A stretch of 64,000 nt of DNA from Rhipicephalus microplus (lineage: Eukaryota > Arthropoda > Arachnida > Ixodida > Ixodidae), in the NCBI RefSeq assembly GCF_043290135.1, contig NW_027464588.1, positions 7,510,001-7,574,000 of the forward strand, given 5' to 3'. This document shows, piece by piece, positions 1 to 12,939 of this stretch (positions are counted from its first letter, which is position 1; every line of letters begins with the position of its first letter). The position numbers and the translations under genes are program-made. The notes under the pieces are model-generated. The model ran no database searches. It saw only the letters and a program-made list of their open reading frames with translations, and was not told where the DNA came from.

Positions 1-3000
1 GCGTTTTCATCCAGAGAAAGTGAAAGCCGTACTCTTTGTGACATTCGCTCTAAAGTGTGACAGCAGCAAGTTGTGATAACTCACGATTTATTACAACTGG
101 TGAAAACGGGCCTGACAAAATTTCACTCAGAGAAAAAAAGTGCTGGTGTTGTCAAAAGGAATAGTGGTGCCAGGTAGCTGGTTGTGTCGGAATCGCTCAA
201 ATTTTTTTCAGAAGATTCGCAAGTATCACACCGGAAATAGCAACCCTCCCAGGGTGGAGGAATCAGGTGTCTTGGAGGTAGAGGCAGTGAAACGTGTTGG
301 AAAATATTTTTCCTATACGGGCGTTTATGGGTTACATGTAGCGACCAAGCAATAAAACGCTGATAGTTTAACTGAAAACTTAGTTGGGTGGTAGTAAAGT
401 TTGGCGAAAGTGTTAGAGAAAAATTTTTGGACGAGCATTCCACATCTAATTGCTTACTGAGCGACAGACGTGCCATAGCTGTGTGACCTAGAAAGGTGCA
501 GTACGTGTCGGATGTGTCAATGAAATTTAAGGGCATTCAAATAAATCGATATGAGAGAAATAACATCATATATGATGCCCTAAGTACACCCATACGTGTC
601 ACATAGCGAATAGCGCATGCCACAGTACCGAAAAAACACACGCAACAGATAGTAAACGAGAGGCGAGGCATGTATGCCCGTTGACATAAAGAAGAGGAAA
701 GTCTATTGTAAAGAGGGAGAGAGCGGCTCCACAATAACTTAGCATACGCAAGGCAACCTTCCATTTACACAGAAGGCAACACGCAGAGAGATTGGAAGCG
801 CATTCTTGGCTTAAGAAAGGTTTTTCCTTTGTACACGACTAGGAGCACACCAATTCGAGGTCACGCGCTGAATTGCGGTCGTCTTTCGTGCTAAACTACA
901 AGCCCCTTGTGCTCGCGCACCCATGGCAACAACACGGACAATGAAAGTTCTTTCCGGCAGCCGAGGATGGCACGCTCAGAATGGAAGTGTGTTTCTCTGT
1001 AGCGAATATTGTGCCCGGCCACGGGGCCTCGACCGAAGAGTCTCCCTGTGTGCTCATGTCATATATCACCACGCCCCGAGCACAGGGCTCCTAAGCCTCA
1101 GCTACATTTATACGTGTTTCTCTGTTAGCCGTAAAGGCAGTGTGATGGAGCAAGGAGCGCTAAGCCTCCTCAGGGGACAAACGTGCTGCTTTGTCAAGAA
1201 ACCAGAGAAAGAAAACGTTGCAGAGCATTGTTCAAGAAGGGAGTAGTCTCCACAAAGTACGTAAGCCATGCTCCCGTTAGGCTTCCATCTGAAACTTTTT
1301 ATTTGGCTACACATTTGCCTTTGTAACATTCTGGTATCCTACTGCATAAACTCAAATGCTCAGGTGGGTCCCTAATCTGAGGCTTCTGCTGCGCATTAGC
1401 GCCGGGTGAAGGACTAGCCCACACTAATGGAAGTTATTGCCTTATGATGGGTCTAACGTTCAGTGAAGTTTCGGTGGTATTAGTGATGGTGATGGTGGAA
1501 CTGACAGTGCTGGCAGCAAGTTTGTTGAGAACCCCAGCAAATTAGTAGTCGGGGTCTAGAGCGACCTTCGAAAAATCGGGAGGACCTGTTTCCTGGCAGC
1601 CTCACGGGCTTGTTGGTTGTCGCAAGAGGACTTCTTAACATGAGCGTATTGTGGCTCATACCCAAGTTGCTTTACGTGGTGTACTGTTTTGTAAGATACA
1701 TTGATCGTTAGTGACAGTGTTATAAAGAAAGCGATGATCATAGTTGCTAGGTAGAACTTTATTGCCTTGTTCCACGCAGGACACTTGGGCGCAATGATAA
1801 ACCTTAAGGTAAAAGAAAGCTGTGTGTGCTTTCATTCTGTTTTGAAATAAGCTGCTTGCTACGAAAGCAGTGAAGCGGTGAAGTTGGAAAGCCAAAGAGC
1901 CGCAGTAGCTCACGCAGGAGTGCTGCAACGGAAAGAAAGCGATAGCTCTCCACACGTGACAGATGTAGTTATCGGTGCTTTTATTTATTGTGTAGGAGTT
2001 GTGTCCTATTGTAGCCCCACAGCTGTGGCTCTCAGTGGTTCTATATAGCGATGAAGCAGTTGCAGCGACGACCATAGAAATCAGGAAGGCTCACAAGACA
2101 GCAACAAGCAAGGAAGGTGAAAAAAAGAAGAAATCAGGAGCATGGCTGAACTTCAAAATAGTGCAGATAGTGTATACTCCCATCCTTTCTTATGTCCATG
2201 CGTGGTCTTGTCTTGATCATGAAAAGCCCACAAACCTACTTGCGAACGAAGGAAATGTGTAGAACACGAAATCTAGTGTGGCCGTCACAGCTACAGAACT
2301 TGCAGTATCGAAACCTCAGATAGACAAAGAAATTAAAGGTTCAGCGAACAAAAGAAGATTCTGCCATCGTAGTAACAACCCAGAGCCCCCGATAGACCGA
2401 CCGGTACATGAGAAAGTTACCATGGAAAGTTTCACTGGTGCGTTTTTTAGTTCGCATTGGCCGCGAGGATCTCCACTAAAGAGGCCAGCACTGCGATTGT
2501 TTTGACGTCAGGGACAGGATAGTAGTTTTTAAATACGGCAGCTTTGCTTTCGCGACACACCCTGAATCATCCCCCGTGGCTGCATCGATTCTTAGTCGCT
2601 ATTTTACTATGCAAATTAGAAATGAGAGTGCCACCGGGGCCACCGATTCATAGTTTGCTTGCCCGTATTATCAGGTGTTAGCGCTTCTTTAAGCACTGGG
2701 CTTCAAAACAAAGGGAAGCACGCACGGTGTCCATAGCAAAAGCGCAGAAAATGCAGTGTTCTAGAAGGCAAATCAACACGGCATCCCATGAGTGACGTCA
2801 TCACGTGGGTGGTGCGATGGTATGTCCTCGAGTCCAATAATTGTGCACATTTAAATTGTTGAACATAGACTACGCTCATCTCAGATTGTTTTATCTACCA
2901 GTGCTTATCAAAGAAGACAACTTATTTAAATCTATTTTGTTAAGCGATACAATGAAGAATGTATATTTTCAGAAGAAAATTTGGCGTTCCTAAAACCTTC

Positions 3001-6000
3001 CATTTTGCAAAAAGTCTGACGTTGTGCTTCAAGGGGAACTCTGCACTCTCGGCCATACTGAAAAAATGCCGCTTTCAAACATTGACAATCCTGCAACATT
3101 TAGGGTGGCTCATTTTGCCAGACACTTGTCAATAGTTTTGTTTAAGCAATGAATCTAGAGCCAGAACGGAAACTCTGACAGGAAGTCGCTCCTTCCCCCA
3201 TGGTCAGTATCGGATGACGTCACTAAATTCGATACGCTCCACCACGGCAGGCCAGAGTGTAAACATAGCTCACGTGCTTTTTCTGACGTGCGGAAAGCGA
3301 TTGAGCGATGTAATTCGACCCAAATTCAACCTGTGCCCGCTCGTCTGAGCGTATCAGTGTGAAGTTTAGCGATGATTTCAGCTACTATTTGTGTGCGATA
3401 GTATCGTCTTTTGAATTCAAATGGCCATGCGTGAAGTATCTCACGTGCTCCGAGATGGCTTAACATTAGGGTGACTTCAACGACAACTACCTCGCTGTAG
3501 GCAGTTGACAAAACTGAACTGCACTCAATTCGTCGTCCCCTCGTTATAGAAAGCGTGTCCTAAACCCGCATACTGGGAAAGGCAGGCTTTTGAAAAAAAG
3601 CAGGCACTTATATTGTATGCATACCCAGTGTGATCTTCGGTTACACATAATTCCAGAGTTGGCTGCCAATTTCTGAAATTGGTTTTCTTGAAAACTCAGA
3701 GTAGTATAGGTAGGTGCATATTGCCACGGTACCCACGAGAACACATGTTTAAAAGTTTTTTTTTAAGTCTATAAAGATAAAAAATCGTCGGAGATGCATT
3801 AGTGCACTTTTTGTGATGCTTTGTCATCGGCTCGCTACAATTGGCTGTGTATAACATAAGAAATACTACTTGATTCATTTCTCTAATTGGTTCAATTGCC
3901 AGCAAGGGTGCCATTCCGGCATACATGATAATTTTGGGTATAATGCAAAGGTTAATTTTCAAGTTACCAATAAACTATTGCTCCCGGTCACGAGCTACAT
4001 AATACAAGAGGGCAACAAAAGAAATGTTCTACATCTGGCCCCAAGGCTACAAGTGGCACCAGCTAGCACTCCTAATTACAGGTACAATTTCACGCATTTC
4101 TTTTTATGTATACGCATTTGTATACTTCAGCTGAACACTATCACGATATTGCCTATTCTTTCTTTGACTTATTTGTTAACTTTGTTGGAGCACCTTGCCG
4201 AGCTCTCCTTATGTTCCGCCTATCAAAGGAGTACACCCCTCTATTCATTTTCTCTTCATATGAAAACTGAAAATTTCTAAGGGCATGACTCAGCACTCCT
4301 TGGTATGTTCCCATGAATTTGTGCGTTCCTGCACATGACACTTATTCAATATTTGCTATGGTAAAGAATGGCAGTCAGAAAAGCGCCAGCGAGCATAATT
4401 TGTCACGACCGAAAAAATCTGGGTTCAGATAATTCTACGGGCCTTGAAGTTGTTGTGCTGACTACAGCCACGGCAAATGTGATGCTAACTTCCAGCAATG
4501 CATAAAGGGTAGGTATAAAATTCTAAACACACAGTGCTATATTTGTTTGTGGTACGTCTTCCAAAAGTAGACCTTTATATAAGAAAATTCATTCTGCTCT
4601 AACAACAGTAATAACCCTAGTCGCAGTGAAAGATGAACTAGTCTTCCTGAATAATAATTCCAGATTTATTTTCTAGATGCAGGTATGTCAACGTAGCGAT
4701 GTGTTTTGCCAGCTGTTCTTTTGCCGTCTTGCCAGCAATGTGCGTACCACTAGCTACATCAATAATAAACACGTGTGACTGTCCAAGTCGAAAGATCCTC
4801 TTCTAAATAACCTACAGTAGCTCCGGGAAGCAGCGCAATTTTATGCTGCACTTAAAAAGTGTAACCCGTCATTTCAGTCTTTGCAGCTCATACATCCCTC
4901 ACACCGCATCGGCTGCTACAAGAACCAGCGTTCGTGATCAGAAAAAATGACAGGCTTTTTCGTATCCTGGAAGAAAACTCAACTCATGCGGACATGTTTT
5001 TTTCTATACTTCATCAAAAACTTCGCAATGCAGTCTGGCGAGCGTGGATGATTTTGAAAGCGGCGACGATGACATAACTATTCATGTAGGAAATGTTTTG
5101 ACCCGATCAAAGTAAAAGTTTGAGATGTTTCAGTGCGACAGGTTTCCCGGGAAGCGTACGCCTTGCCAATGAAGAATGAGCGGGAAGTATGTTTGCGATG
5201 AAAACAGCAAAGAAGGCAGATTTGTCGACTGTGCTGTCCTCTATATAATGCAGCACTTATTCCTACGTGCGATTGATCAATCGCAGAATGAGTAAGTATG
5301 ACTCAAAGAAGCAAATGTGCCGTGCGCGATTCAGGAGGCAAGTGCTCGACATTTTGTGATGATGTTATAAATTTTGAAGAATTTGCATGCGTCTCGCGCG
5401 TATCCTGTGTTATCGACAGGTGGGTAGAATGTCTTACCCATTTGCATGGACGCCTGTATGTGCGTGCACTCATCTGTGTACGGATATATACAAACGCTGG
5501 AAATACTTGGAGGGACCAATTTCAGCGGCCCTCACCACGCCCCAATGGCCCCGTCAACCCTTCAGTCTTGCGATACAATTTGACGTGGTTGGTGTATAAG
5601 GTTTGCGTCTTTCTGTGGTGCGAAGTTTCCAGCCAGTTCGTTTATGTTTAGGGCTGCAAGAGGGTGGACTACTTGAGCGCGAGGCCCTAGAAAACAACAA
5701 CAAAAAGTGGGCTATCGGCGTAACATTATCTCGAAAAGTTCGATCTTCCTTATGATCCTTCGTCGCGCTCTTCCTGTAGCCCTGTGCTGGCCTTAGTGAA
5801 AAAATGTTCGACGATAAAACAAAAACAAAGCCCACCTTCAGGGCTGCTGAGTTTATATTATGTTTAGATTGACGACGCTCCCGTTGTATATGGACATTCA
5901 TGCCACCAAGAGCCCTCAAAAATCCCTGCATGAAATATGAGCTACAGAAAACAATACACCCAAAATTTAATGTGTATATGCATGACACTTATGAATAGAG

Positions 6001-6252
6001 TAACGTGACTATAATAATAATTTGCATGTCAAAACCAAAATTAGTTAGACGTATACTGCATTGGAGGGTTCCAGAAAGTTTGACTGTGGGGTGCGTTTCT
6101 ATTTCTATGCACATCGCACAATATGAGGGCCGCAAGCGTTTATTTCTTTACTGAAATGCGACCGCCGCGGCGGGATGAAGTCTGTGATTTTAGCGTCAGC
6201 AGCCGAGAACCGCAACCGCTGAATGTCCGCCAATGTGAACAGGTTAAGATAA
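1..6252. other. Unannotated AT-rich intergenic DNA
   Basis: I recognise no gene, RNA or mobile element here. The open frames are all under 145 codons, overlap on both strands and match no family I know. CpG-richer patches occur at about 900-1,250 and 5,300-5,660 but carry no convincing splice-flanked exon. Three perfect TGACGTCA palindromes sit at 2,503-2,510, 2,793-2,800 and 3,215-3,222. The stretch could be intron or intergenic DNA. Confidence 0.6.
2503..3222. promoter_or_regulatory. Cluster of three CRE-type TGACGTCA sites
   Basis: Three perfect CREB/ATF-type palindromes fall within 720 bp, at 2,503, 2,793 and 3,215. The middle one is followed after one base by an E-box, CACGTG, at 2,802-2,807. 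The expected density of an exact 8-mer is about one per 65 kb. No transcript start can be tied to the cluster, and the surrounding sequence could be an old repeat that happens to carry the motif. The regulatory role is inference only. Confidence 0.2.
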
Positions 6253-6485
6253 CGCCACCGCAATGGCTTAGTGGCTAAAGTACTCGGCGGCTGACCCGCA
6301 GGTAACGGGATTGAACCCCGGATGTGGCGGCTGCATTTCCGATGGAGGCAGAAATGTTGTAGCCCCGTGTGCACGGTAAATAACCCCAGATGGTCGAAAT
6401 TTGCCGAGCTTTCCACTACGCCGTATCTCATAATCATTTGCATGGTGATTTTTAAATGTCAAACCCCACATCTCAATTATCAATT
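6253..6485 (+). mobile_element. tRNA-derived SINE, Ruka-like, diverged
   Basis: The copy begins with a tRNA-like head: an A-box-like segment near 6,266-6,280 (GGCTTAGTGGCTAAAG) and a B-box-like GATTGAACCCC near 6,309. The SINE body follows (CATTTCCGATGGAGGC, then TGGTCGAAATTTGCCGAGC). It ends near CACATCTCAATTATCAATTA, the family tail that usually reads CATATCAATCAATC. The family name rests on memory of the tick Ruka SINE. Members are transcribed by RNA polymerase III and need LINE machinery to move. This copy carries many substitutions and is old. Confidence 0.85.
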
Positions 6486-7605
6486 AATATATCCTATGTG
6501 GTTACTCCCAACAATTCAATGTTGTGTGTTCACCAATTTTCGGAAAGATCAAGATATTTTTTGCAGTGTTACCATGGCCTGCAAACATATAGAGCACTTC
6601 GCATATCTGTAAAAGGCAATGCTTGTGTTAGATAACCATCTGTATATTTCATAGTGAGCGAGATTTATGCCTGTTTTCTTTTTATATAATTGGCCATAAT
6701 CGCGTGGCCACATTTGTACTTGCGCTTGTCTGTTTATTGATTATATATTAGAGGGTGACGAAAACTAAAAGTCAGTTCCCTGTTCCCTTTGCTTTTTTCT
6801 GTGTGGCTCTTTGTTTGTGCTCACCATTTTATAGCCCATGCTCAGAAGAACTTCATGTTGTCCGCCGTAAACGCTAGATAATTAGCTGCGGTGAAACTTC
6901 TAAGCAAAATAAGATTAAAACTGGACAAAAAAACACACGAGAATACATAATAGGGATACTCCGCATCATCTGCTGAGTTTATTACCACCTTCATTCCACC
7001 TTTCACACACTGAAAGTTTTATCTATCATTGTGCCTACGACGAGGGCAGTGGCCTGGAATATCCTGATGATGACTCATTACGCGCATTCACAAAGTCATA
7101 CCAGCTGCCCATCGGTCAGCGAAAACGCGCGCGAACTTCCGACAGCGAGATGCCTCGGGGGACAGCAACCGGAAGTGCCCTCGCTTTTCGATCGCCGCGC
7201 GGACAGTGACAAAGATGAAGCTTCCGCGTCCGAGCACGAACTTCTTTTGGTTGCAAGGCGCTGTTTCATAATTTCAGCTGTGCGCCATGACGCTTTCACA
7301 GGCATTTTTTTTCGTTGCAGTATGACCGCAAAACGCACTCGCAAAGCTTTGACCGAAGATTTTTTTGTTGTGGCATGTTTTTTGTGCACCCGAGAGCAAA
7401 TCATGGGCATAACAAAGCAGACAATATTTAAAGCAAATAATAAGTCGCAAGTTGCTTAGGCTAACAGTTGACTCTTGAGGTCAGTTCGTCAGCCTCAAGC
7501 ATTTGCCATGTTTGCTCTTGTCAATCTGCGAAAAAACGGCACTTTAAAAGGTGTTGCTTCTTCATTAGCGCGATGCCCACTAATGAAAGCACCAGCGCTA
7601 TCATC
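6486..7605. other. No gene recognised
   Basis: Mostly AT-rich DNA with a CpG-richer island at about 7,030-7,410 that is open on both strands (142 codons forward, 104 codons reverse). Neither translation resembles a protein family I know. The double-stranded openness suggests composition rather than coding. No splice sites or promoter motifs stand out. Confidence 0.5.
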
Positions 7606-7660
7606 GGACAGACGGACGGACGGACGGACGGACGGACGGACGGACCGACCGACCGACGCA
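7606..7660. repeat. GGAC tetranucleotide microsatellite
   Basis: About eleven near-perfect GGAC units on the plus strand, ending in three GACC-phase units. It resembles the cores of the longer degenerate arrays at 9.8, 12.0, 30.1 and 45.7 kb. However, I do not see the conserved flanks that accompany those arrays. Confidence 0.9.
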
Positions 7661-9837
7661 TGCCATCAGGTGAAACACGAATATACAGGATTGTAGAGGA
7701 ATAGGTGGCCCGACGAAATTTTTAGAACAGCTATACCAAAGACATGGCGCGAGCGCTGCAGCACGCGTAGCTCTCTTAAAATGTCATAATAATGGCTATA
7801 AAACACACTACGTTTGCACAAGGCGATTTTAACAAACCTGAATCATCCTTCATATACATTGCATTACTCGTTTAAAAAGGTAACTGTAGAATCAAGTTCA
7901 TATTTATTTCAAAAAATAACTTTCTCTATATTCGTATTCCATCCCCGAATAAACAAAGTTATGGTGAAGAAAGCAACACAGCCGTTCGGTTTCATTTCAC
8001 AAAGAACCTTCTGTGTAAAGCCTGGAACTGCCTAACAAAAATAAAGAGAAAAAATATCCAAAATAAATATACAATGAATCAAACGCACTGTGCGCTGTTT
8101 CAATAATGCACGCTGGGCAGCTAAAAGTTCTTTCTTTTTATCAGCCCAACAAAGATTGCTCTTTACCTTATGCCTGCGAAATAGTACAAGTAAAGGTTAA
8201 TGAGATGCTTTTGTGTGAAGTTCTTTCGGCCTAGGCGAAAGCAAAACTGCTTGATCCATCTTATAGTGTGCGAGATATCTGCTCACCCGTGTGCTCAACA
8301 AAAACTAAACAAGCTAACTATTCAGCCCTGGCCCACTAAACCGAATGATGAAAAACGCTTGGATATATGGGCTCGTTTTCTCTGTCACGCACAATATTAT
8401 TGAGACCTGTTAATATGTTAATGCAGCTCTACTTTTCAGACTGGCATTAAATAAATGTCGGTATTGACGCAGTGGTGGACACTTTAGATCATGTGTCCGC
8501 TTCACTGTTTAAACACGTATTGAAAGTTAAATCTAATTTCCAGGAGAATTATCTTTGCCGGAGTGAGTTCTCACGCACCTAGTTTAAAAGAAAGAGATTC
8601 TCTGATTGCGTCGTTTTTCCGTTATTTATTCGTATATCATACATGACCACTACGTTATATCTCTCGCAGCCGACAAACCTTCCACGCTTCGAGTTGACAG
8701 CGAAATACAACGGTAAGAGCGGGTGAAAAGTCTTAAGGGGTGCAGTAGAGATTATTCAGTGATTACACCGTCGAATACTTGCGCTGTACGAAGTGCAGCG
8801 TTACGTAAGCTAAACCTGAAGCATACATAATCATACGCAATTAACTCGCATCTGGGGTATGTTCCTTTCTTTTGTGTATCTTGGGAGCGTCCCGCTAGCA
8901 CGTCACGCCTCCTCCTGCATTACTGTTTCCTATGTAGACTTTGTGCCAATGAACACTTGCTTTATCGTCCTGCAATGCAAGTAGCGCTCTCCTGTTTCTA
9001 GAGACTCATCGTCATTGTGTGCAAGCACCACGTTATCTTTTGGAACATGAGTGAGGGTAATTCTTCGCTTTGCTGGCTTCCACATGGGCTTCAAAGAAGG
9101 GCAGAAATAGGAAGAATTATTGGGTAGTGTGCGCCTTACGCGAACTCTATTCAAACAGTCGAAGCTTTGAGAATAAAGCTGAGGAATAGAAGACTAATTC
9201 ATTGAAATGTCATGGTGCCAGGAACGAAGAAGGCGACAATATATGTAACAATTTTCTCAAAGCCTGATCTAGTAAAGGTTCATCTACTTTATCCAGCGGC
9301 GATGTATTCTCTCTTCGTTTGATCCAAGGAAGTTTGATCTCATTGGATTGGTCGCCCTAGTAGCGAGAATTCAGTGTTCTTGCTTCCTAAGGCCCTGCAC
9401 TATTTATACTTCGAAGTGATGATTCACTTTACGTGAATTTGGCTAATAGAATGGAATGAAGGAAATTTCATTTACTTGTGCAAGACGCTCGCGCCACCGC
9501 ATTAAATATACTCTAATCCACACCGCTCCACAGAAACAACATAAGTGCCAGTATAATAATCACCTTGCACTTAAACTTTAATGCTCTGAGTTTCTCTTAT
9601 TCTGTTTTTTTAATCACAGATGAATATGTTAGAAAAAAACACACATGTAGGCTGAACTCATTGTTTCATTTCTATTGCGCAGCTGGATCGAAATCTGCAC
9701 TCACTTTTCAATGCACTTGATATACACAGGCACTGGAATACATAGCACAAACAAACTGCGGCTGCTGTTGTCTCGGCAGATATACGCGCGAAATCAAAGC
9801 GTCATTTTCGTGGAAGAAAGTGTCTTCATTCGTGCTT
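7661..9837. other. No gene recognised
   Basis: AT-rich DNA with scattered frames under 75 codons and none of any family I know. I saw no SINE, LTR or tandem array. Probably intron or intergenic. Confidence 0.55.
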
Positions 9838-10385
9838 CCTTTTGTTCATCTATCCGTCCGTCCATGCGTCCGTCCGTCTGTCGGTCCATGCATGCTTTCG
9901 TCCGTGCGTTTGTCCTACCGTCCGCCCATCCGTGCGTATGTGCGTTTCTCCATCCATCCGTGTGGCCGTGCTTCTGTCCATCTGTCTGTCGTTCCGTACG
10001 TTCTTCTGTTCGTTTGTCCGTCCGTGCTTCTGTCCGTTCGTCCTTGCGTACGTCCGTCTGTCGGCCCGACCGTGCGTACATTCAGCCATGCGTCTATTCA
10101 AGAGACCATCCATCTGTCCAGCTCTCCATGTGTTCATGCTTCTGTGCGCCCGTCCATGCTTCAATTCGTCCGTTCGTTCTTGCTTGCAATCGTCCGTCAG
10201 TGCGTGCCTCTGTTCGTCCATCTATCTATACGCATGGACGGATACACATACAGACAAAGGAACAGACGCACGAACGGAAGCAAGAACGAATGAACGGATG
10301 GAAGCACGAGTGGACGGAAGGATGAATGGACGATTCGGCCCACTCATCGTCATTCACTCCGTGGATATGCTGTGATTTTTTTTAA
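9838..10385. repeat. Degenerate GTCC/GGAC minisatellite with internal strand switch
   Basis: From 9,842 to about 10,225 the plus strand is an imperfect GTCC/CGTC tetranucleotide array. From about 10,232 to 10,335 it becomes GGAC-phase, so the two halves form a large imperfect inverted repeat. The right flank (10,336-10,385) contains ACTCATCGTCATTCACTC and then GGATATGCTGTGATTTT. Versions of this flank recur next to the arrays at 11.87 kb (inverted) and 45.89 kb. Long frames run through it in several phases on both strands only because a 4-bp repeat lacks stops. Confidence 0.85.
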
Positions 10386-11869
10386 GTTTAGGCAGTCTGT
10401 GCAGTTACCCATTAGAGACACGTGTACTTTACAAATTATACTTTCTTAAATAGAATAAAAATACATAACACTATATTTTGATTTCACCCATTGGAATTTA
10501 GGATGCGAAGGGTAGCAGCAAGATAACGAAATCTAGGCATATTGACTATGTCTTTCTTTTTTTTATTCTATAGGTCATTGAGCTTTAAAATAAACAAATC
10601 AGGTCAATGCACGTGGTCAGTACAGCTCTCCTTAAATTTGTTTCAGGTTTCACAATTTATGCGTTAAAAAAAGAGATTGCTTGAGCATCAGCAAGAACAA
10701 AGTAATCTCTGCACAGCGCGAGAAGTGTATAGAGCGCGTAGTTTTGCTCGAAGACGTAATCAAATCTGAGTGTGCTTTTGATAATACAATAGGACTTCGA
10801 GGGAGCGCACGCATACCTTGCGTCGTCTCTAGAATTGCATGAGCCATTCTCCTTCAAATATTTCCGTTTATTTTTGTTTACGTTATACCCGTGAGGCAGA
10901 GACAGATACCACTTTGGATATGAGAAATCTCATGAAGGTGTAACCGTCAATTCTGACCTTAGTTTAGAAACCTAGAAGAAGAAGGAGAGTGACGTCAATA
11001 CAAACGATGATGTGTGTCAACAATAAAAAACACAGAACCGAAGAAACGTCGGGAGTATAGCTTCTCTTTCGATACTGAAAACAATTCTGTTTCGTAAAGG
11101 CCAAAAACAAAGACAGAATTTCTATGCTGCCGAACAACCACGCAGTAACTTCTAGGTTCTGTAACCAGGTCACCATACACTAAAAAAAACTTCACGCTAT
11201 TGCCAACTCTTCTCAGCCTCTGTAATAATTTCATGGAAGGGGCTGAGCTCTATGACCTTGCTGCAAAAAGTACAGATATTTCATGACAGGTATTTAATGA
11301 CTGAGACGACGTAGTAGAAGCCTACATTTACCCACATGGTAGAAATGGCCGCAGACAACGAATACGGGGTCTTGAACTGCAATATATGTTTCATCAGACC
11401 ACTGCGGGACAAAGATTGCCCTTAACTTGCACAATAACAAGACCCTCACTTGGCGTATTTGTATCTAACGGAAGTGTCAAGAGATCTCTAGCATCCGAAA
11501 GCTTGCTGTTGCACTAGAATCAGATATATTGACATTTTCTCAAATCCTGAAAAATGCAGGTATTCCACAGTACACTGAAATAATGTTGCACAAAGCGTCA
11601 CGTAACGCTTTCCGTAAAGTGTCGGTACTTCATTAAGCCGTATGAGTCACGATGACTTCGGTATTTGTTTGGCAAGAACCTAGCGTACTCTCTATTCTTG
11701 CGTCTTACCAGCTTTTCAATTGCTATCTCGAGGGATCAGTGTACTTTTCTAAAATACTGTTTCATAGCTTCTGCTCTATTTCAAGTGTTGTCAAAAAGAA
11801 ATGAAAGGATTTATTAATTGGTATTGTTACTTACAGTGACATGGCTAGTATATTACGCACCCCCCCCCC
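10386..11869. other. No gene recognised; one short dispersed repeat
   Basis: No coding sequence is supported. The stretch from about 11,783 to 11,862 (TCAAGTGTTGTCAAAAA through CAGTGACATGGCTAG to ATTACGCA) recurs at about 15,409-15,487, with substitutions and small indels. It is followed here by a C10 homopolymer at about 11,861. The rest is AT-rich with short random frames. Confidence 0.5.
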
Positions 11870-12300
11870 AAACCACAGTATGTCCACAAAGTGATTGGTG
11901 ATGAGTTGGGCGAAGCGTCGATCAGTCTGTCCGCGCTCCTGTGCCTTGCGACCGTGCGTGCGTCCGTATGTCTGTCCTCTCGAGTGTTCGTTCGTGCGTT
12001 CATCCGTGCGTCCGTTCATTCATGCGTCCGTAATTGCGTTCGTCTCTACGTTTGCCCGGGTGCCCGTCCGAGCATCCACCCGTACATTCGTGCATCTTTA
12101 TGTGCGTCCAACCTTACGTCTGTCAAAGCATCTGTCTCTCTCTCTCTCTGTCCATCCGTCCGTCCACTCACCAATTCATCCGTCCGTCTGCTTGTATGTC
12201 TGTCCGTCTGTGTGTCCATCTGTCTGTCCTTCTAGTGAACACTTCAAGTACCACCATATCACAGCCTTTTATTATATAATCATCATACAGAAAATACCGT
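11870..12300 (-). repeat. Dispersed minisatellite-cored element, both flanks present
   Basis: This is the only array where both conserved flanks are visible. The left flank (11,870-11,925) is, inverted, the sequence found right of the arrays at 10.34 and 45.89 kb. The core (about 11,926-12,234) is a degenerate GTCC/CGTC tetranucleotide array with a short CT run. The right flank (12,235-12,300; GAACACTTCAAGTACCACC then ATATCACAGCC) matches, inverted, the left flank of the array at 30.0 kb. Conserved flanks on both sides argue for a dispersed element rather than independent microsatellite growth. No terminal repeats or coding capacity were found. Confidence 0.65.
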
Positions 12301-12493
12301 CACCCAGCGCACATTCCACAAACTAAATAAAAGGTGGCTACCCACTACTACGACAATGACTCCTACTACATAAATCGTGGACGCACAATCCACGGCATAA
12401 AGATTCGCTCCTAAAATTTGTCCTGAGCTCTTGTGCAAAAGTTGGATGAATCCTTCGAAATTTGTGTAAAATGCATAAGAAGTACGCTTTCAA
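12301..12493. other. Spacer between two repeat elements
   Basis: AT-rich DNA separating the minisatellite element from the composite satellite element. Nothing recognisable. Confidence 0.5.
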
Positions 12494-12533
12494 ATGCAAA
12501 GCATTCCTTAGCGAGCTTCGGTGACTTTGAGCG

Positions 12534-12597
<64 letters not shown>

Positions 12598-12599
12598 AA

Positions 12600-12632
<33 letters not shown>

Positions 12633-12633
12633 G

Positions 12634-12664
<31 letters not shown>

Positions 12665-12695
12665 ATATCTATCTATCTATCTATCTATCTATCTA
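12534..12695. repeat. TATC tetranucleotide microsatellite
   Basis: About 40 TATC/CTAT units interrupted by a short TGTC stretch near 12,600-12,618 and by isolated variants. The homologous locus at 44,795-44,872 carries the inverted GATA form at the same place in the composite element, so the microsatellite is an internal part of that element. Confidence 0.95.
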
Positions 12696-12939
12696 GCCAC
12701 CTACGACTTTTAACTCTCCTGGCCGTTTCAATAATGATATCGATACCGAACTTGGTATGACATAACACGACCTTATCAATATTATATTTGACTAGCCATA
12801 ACATACAAATCATAACATAGATGTCATGAGAGTTATGTTTTACATTTCATGGTTCTGAAGCTCTTGCGATGGTTCCCTTCACATGAGATGTTGCAAAACT
12901 AATAGAGTATGGCATGATTTTTGATGACGAGCAGAAGCG

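Noticed and set aside
6253..6330. Possible tRNA gene
   Set aside because: The tRNA-like A and B boxes belong to the head of a SINE whose body follows directly.
7031..7459. 142-codon plus-strand frame
   Set aside because: The complementary strand is also open, no family is recognisable, and no splice or promoter signals were found.
9675..10325. 216-codon frame rich in S, C, V and R
   Set aside because: It is produced by a tetranucleotide minisatellite; several other frames on both strands are equally open and repetitive.
12433..12760. Overlapping frames with YLSI repeats
   Set aside because: Translation of the TATC microsatellite and no other signal.
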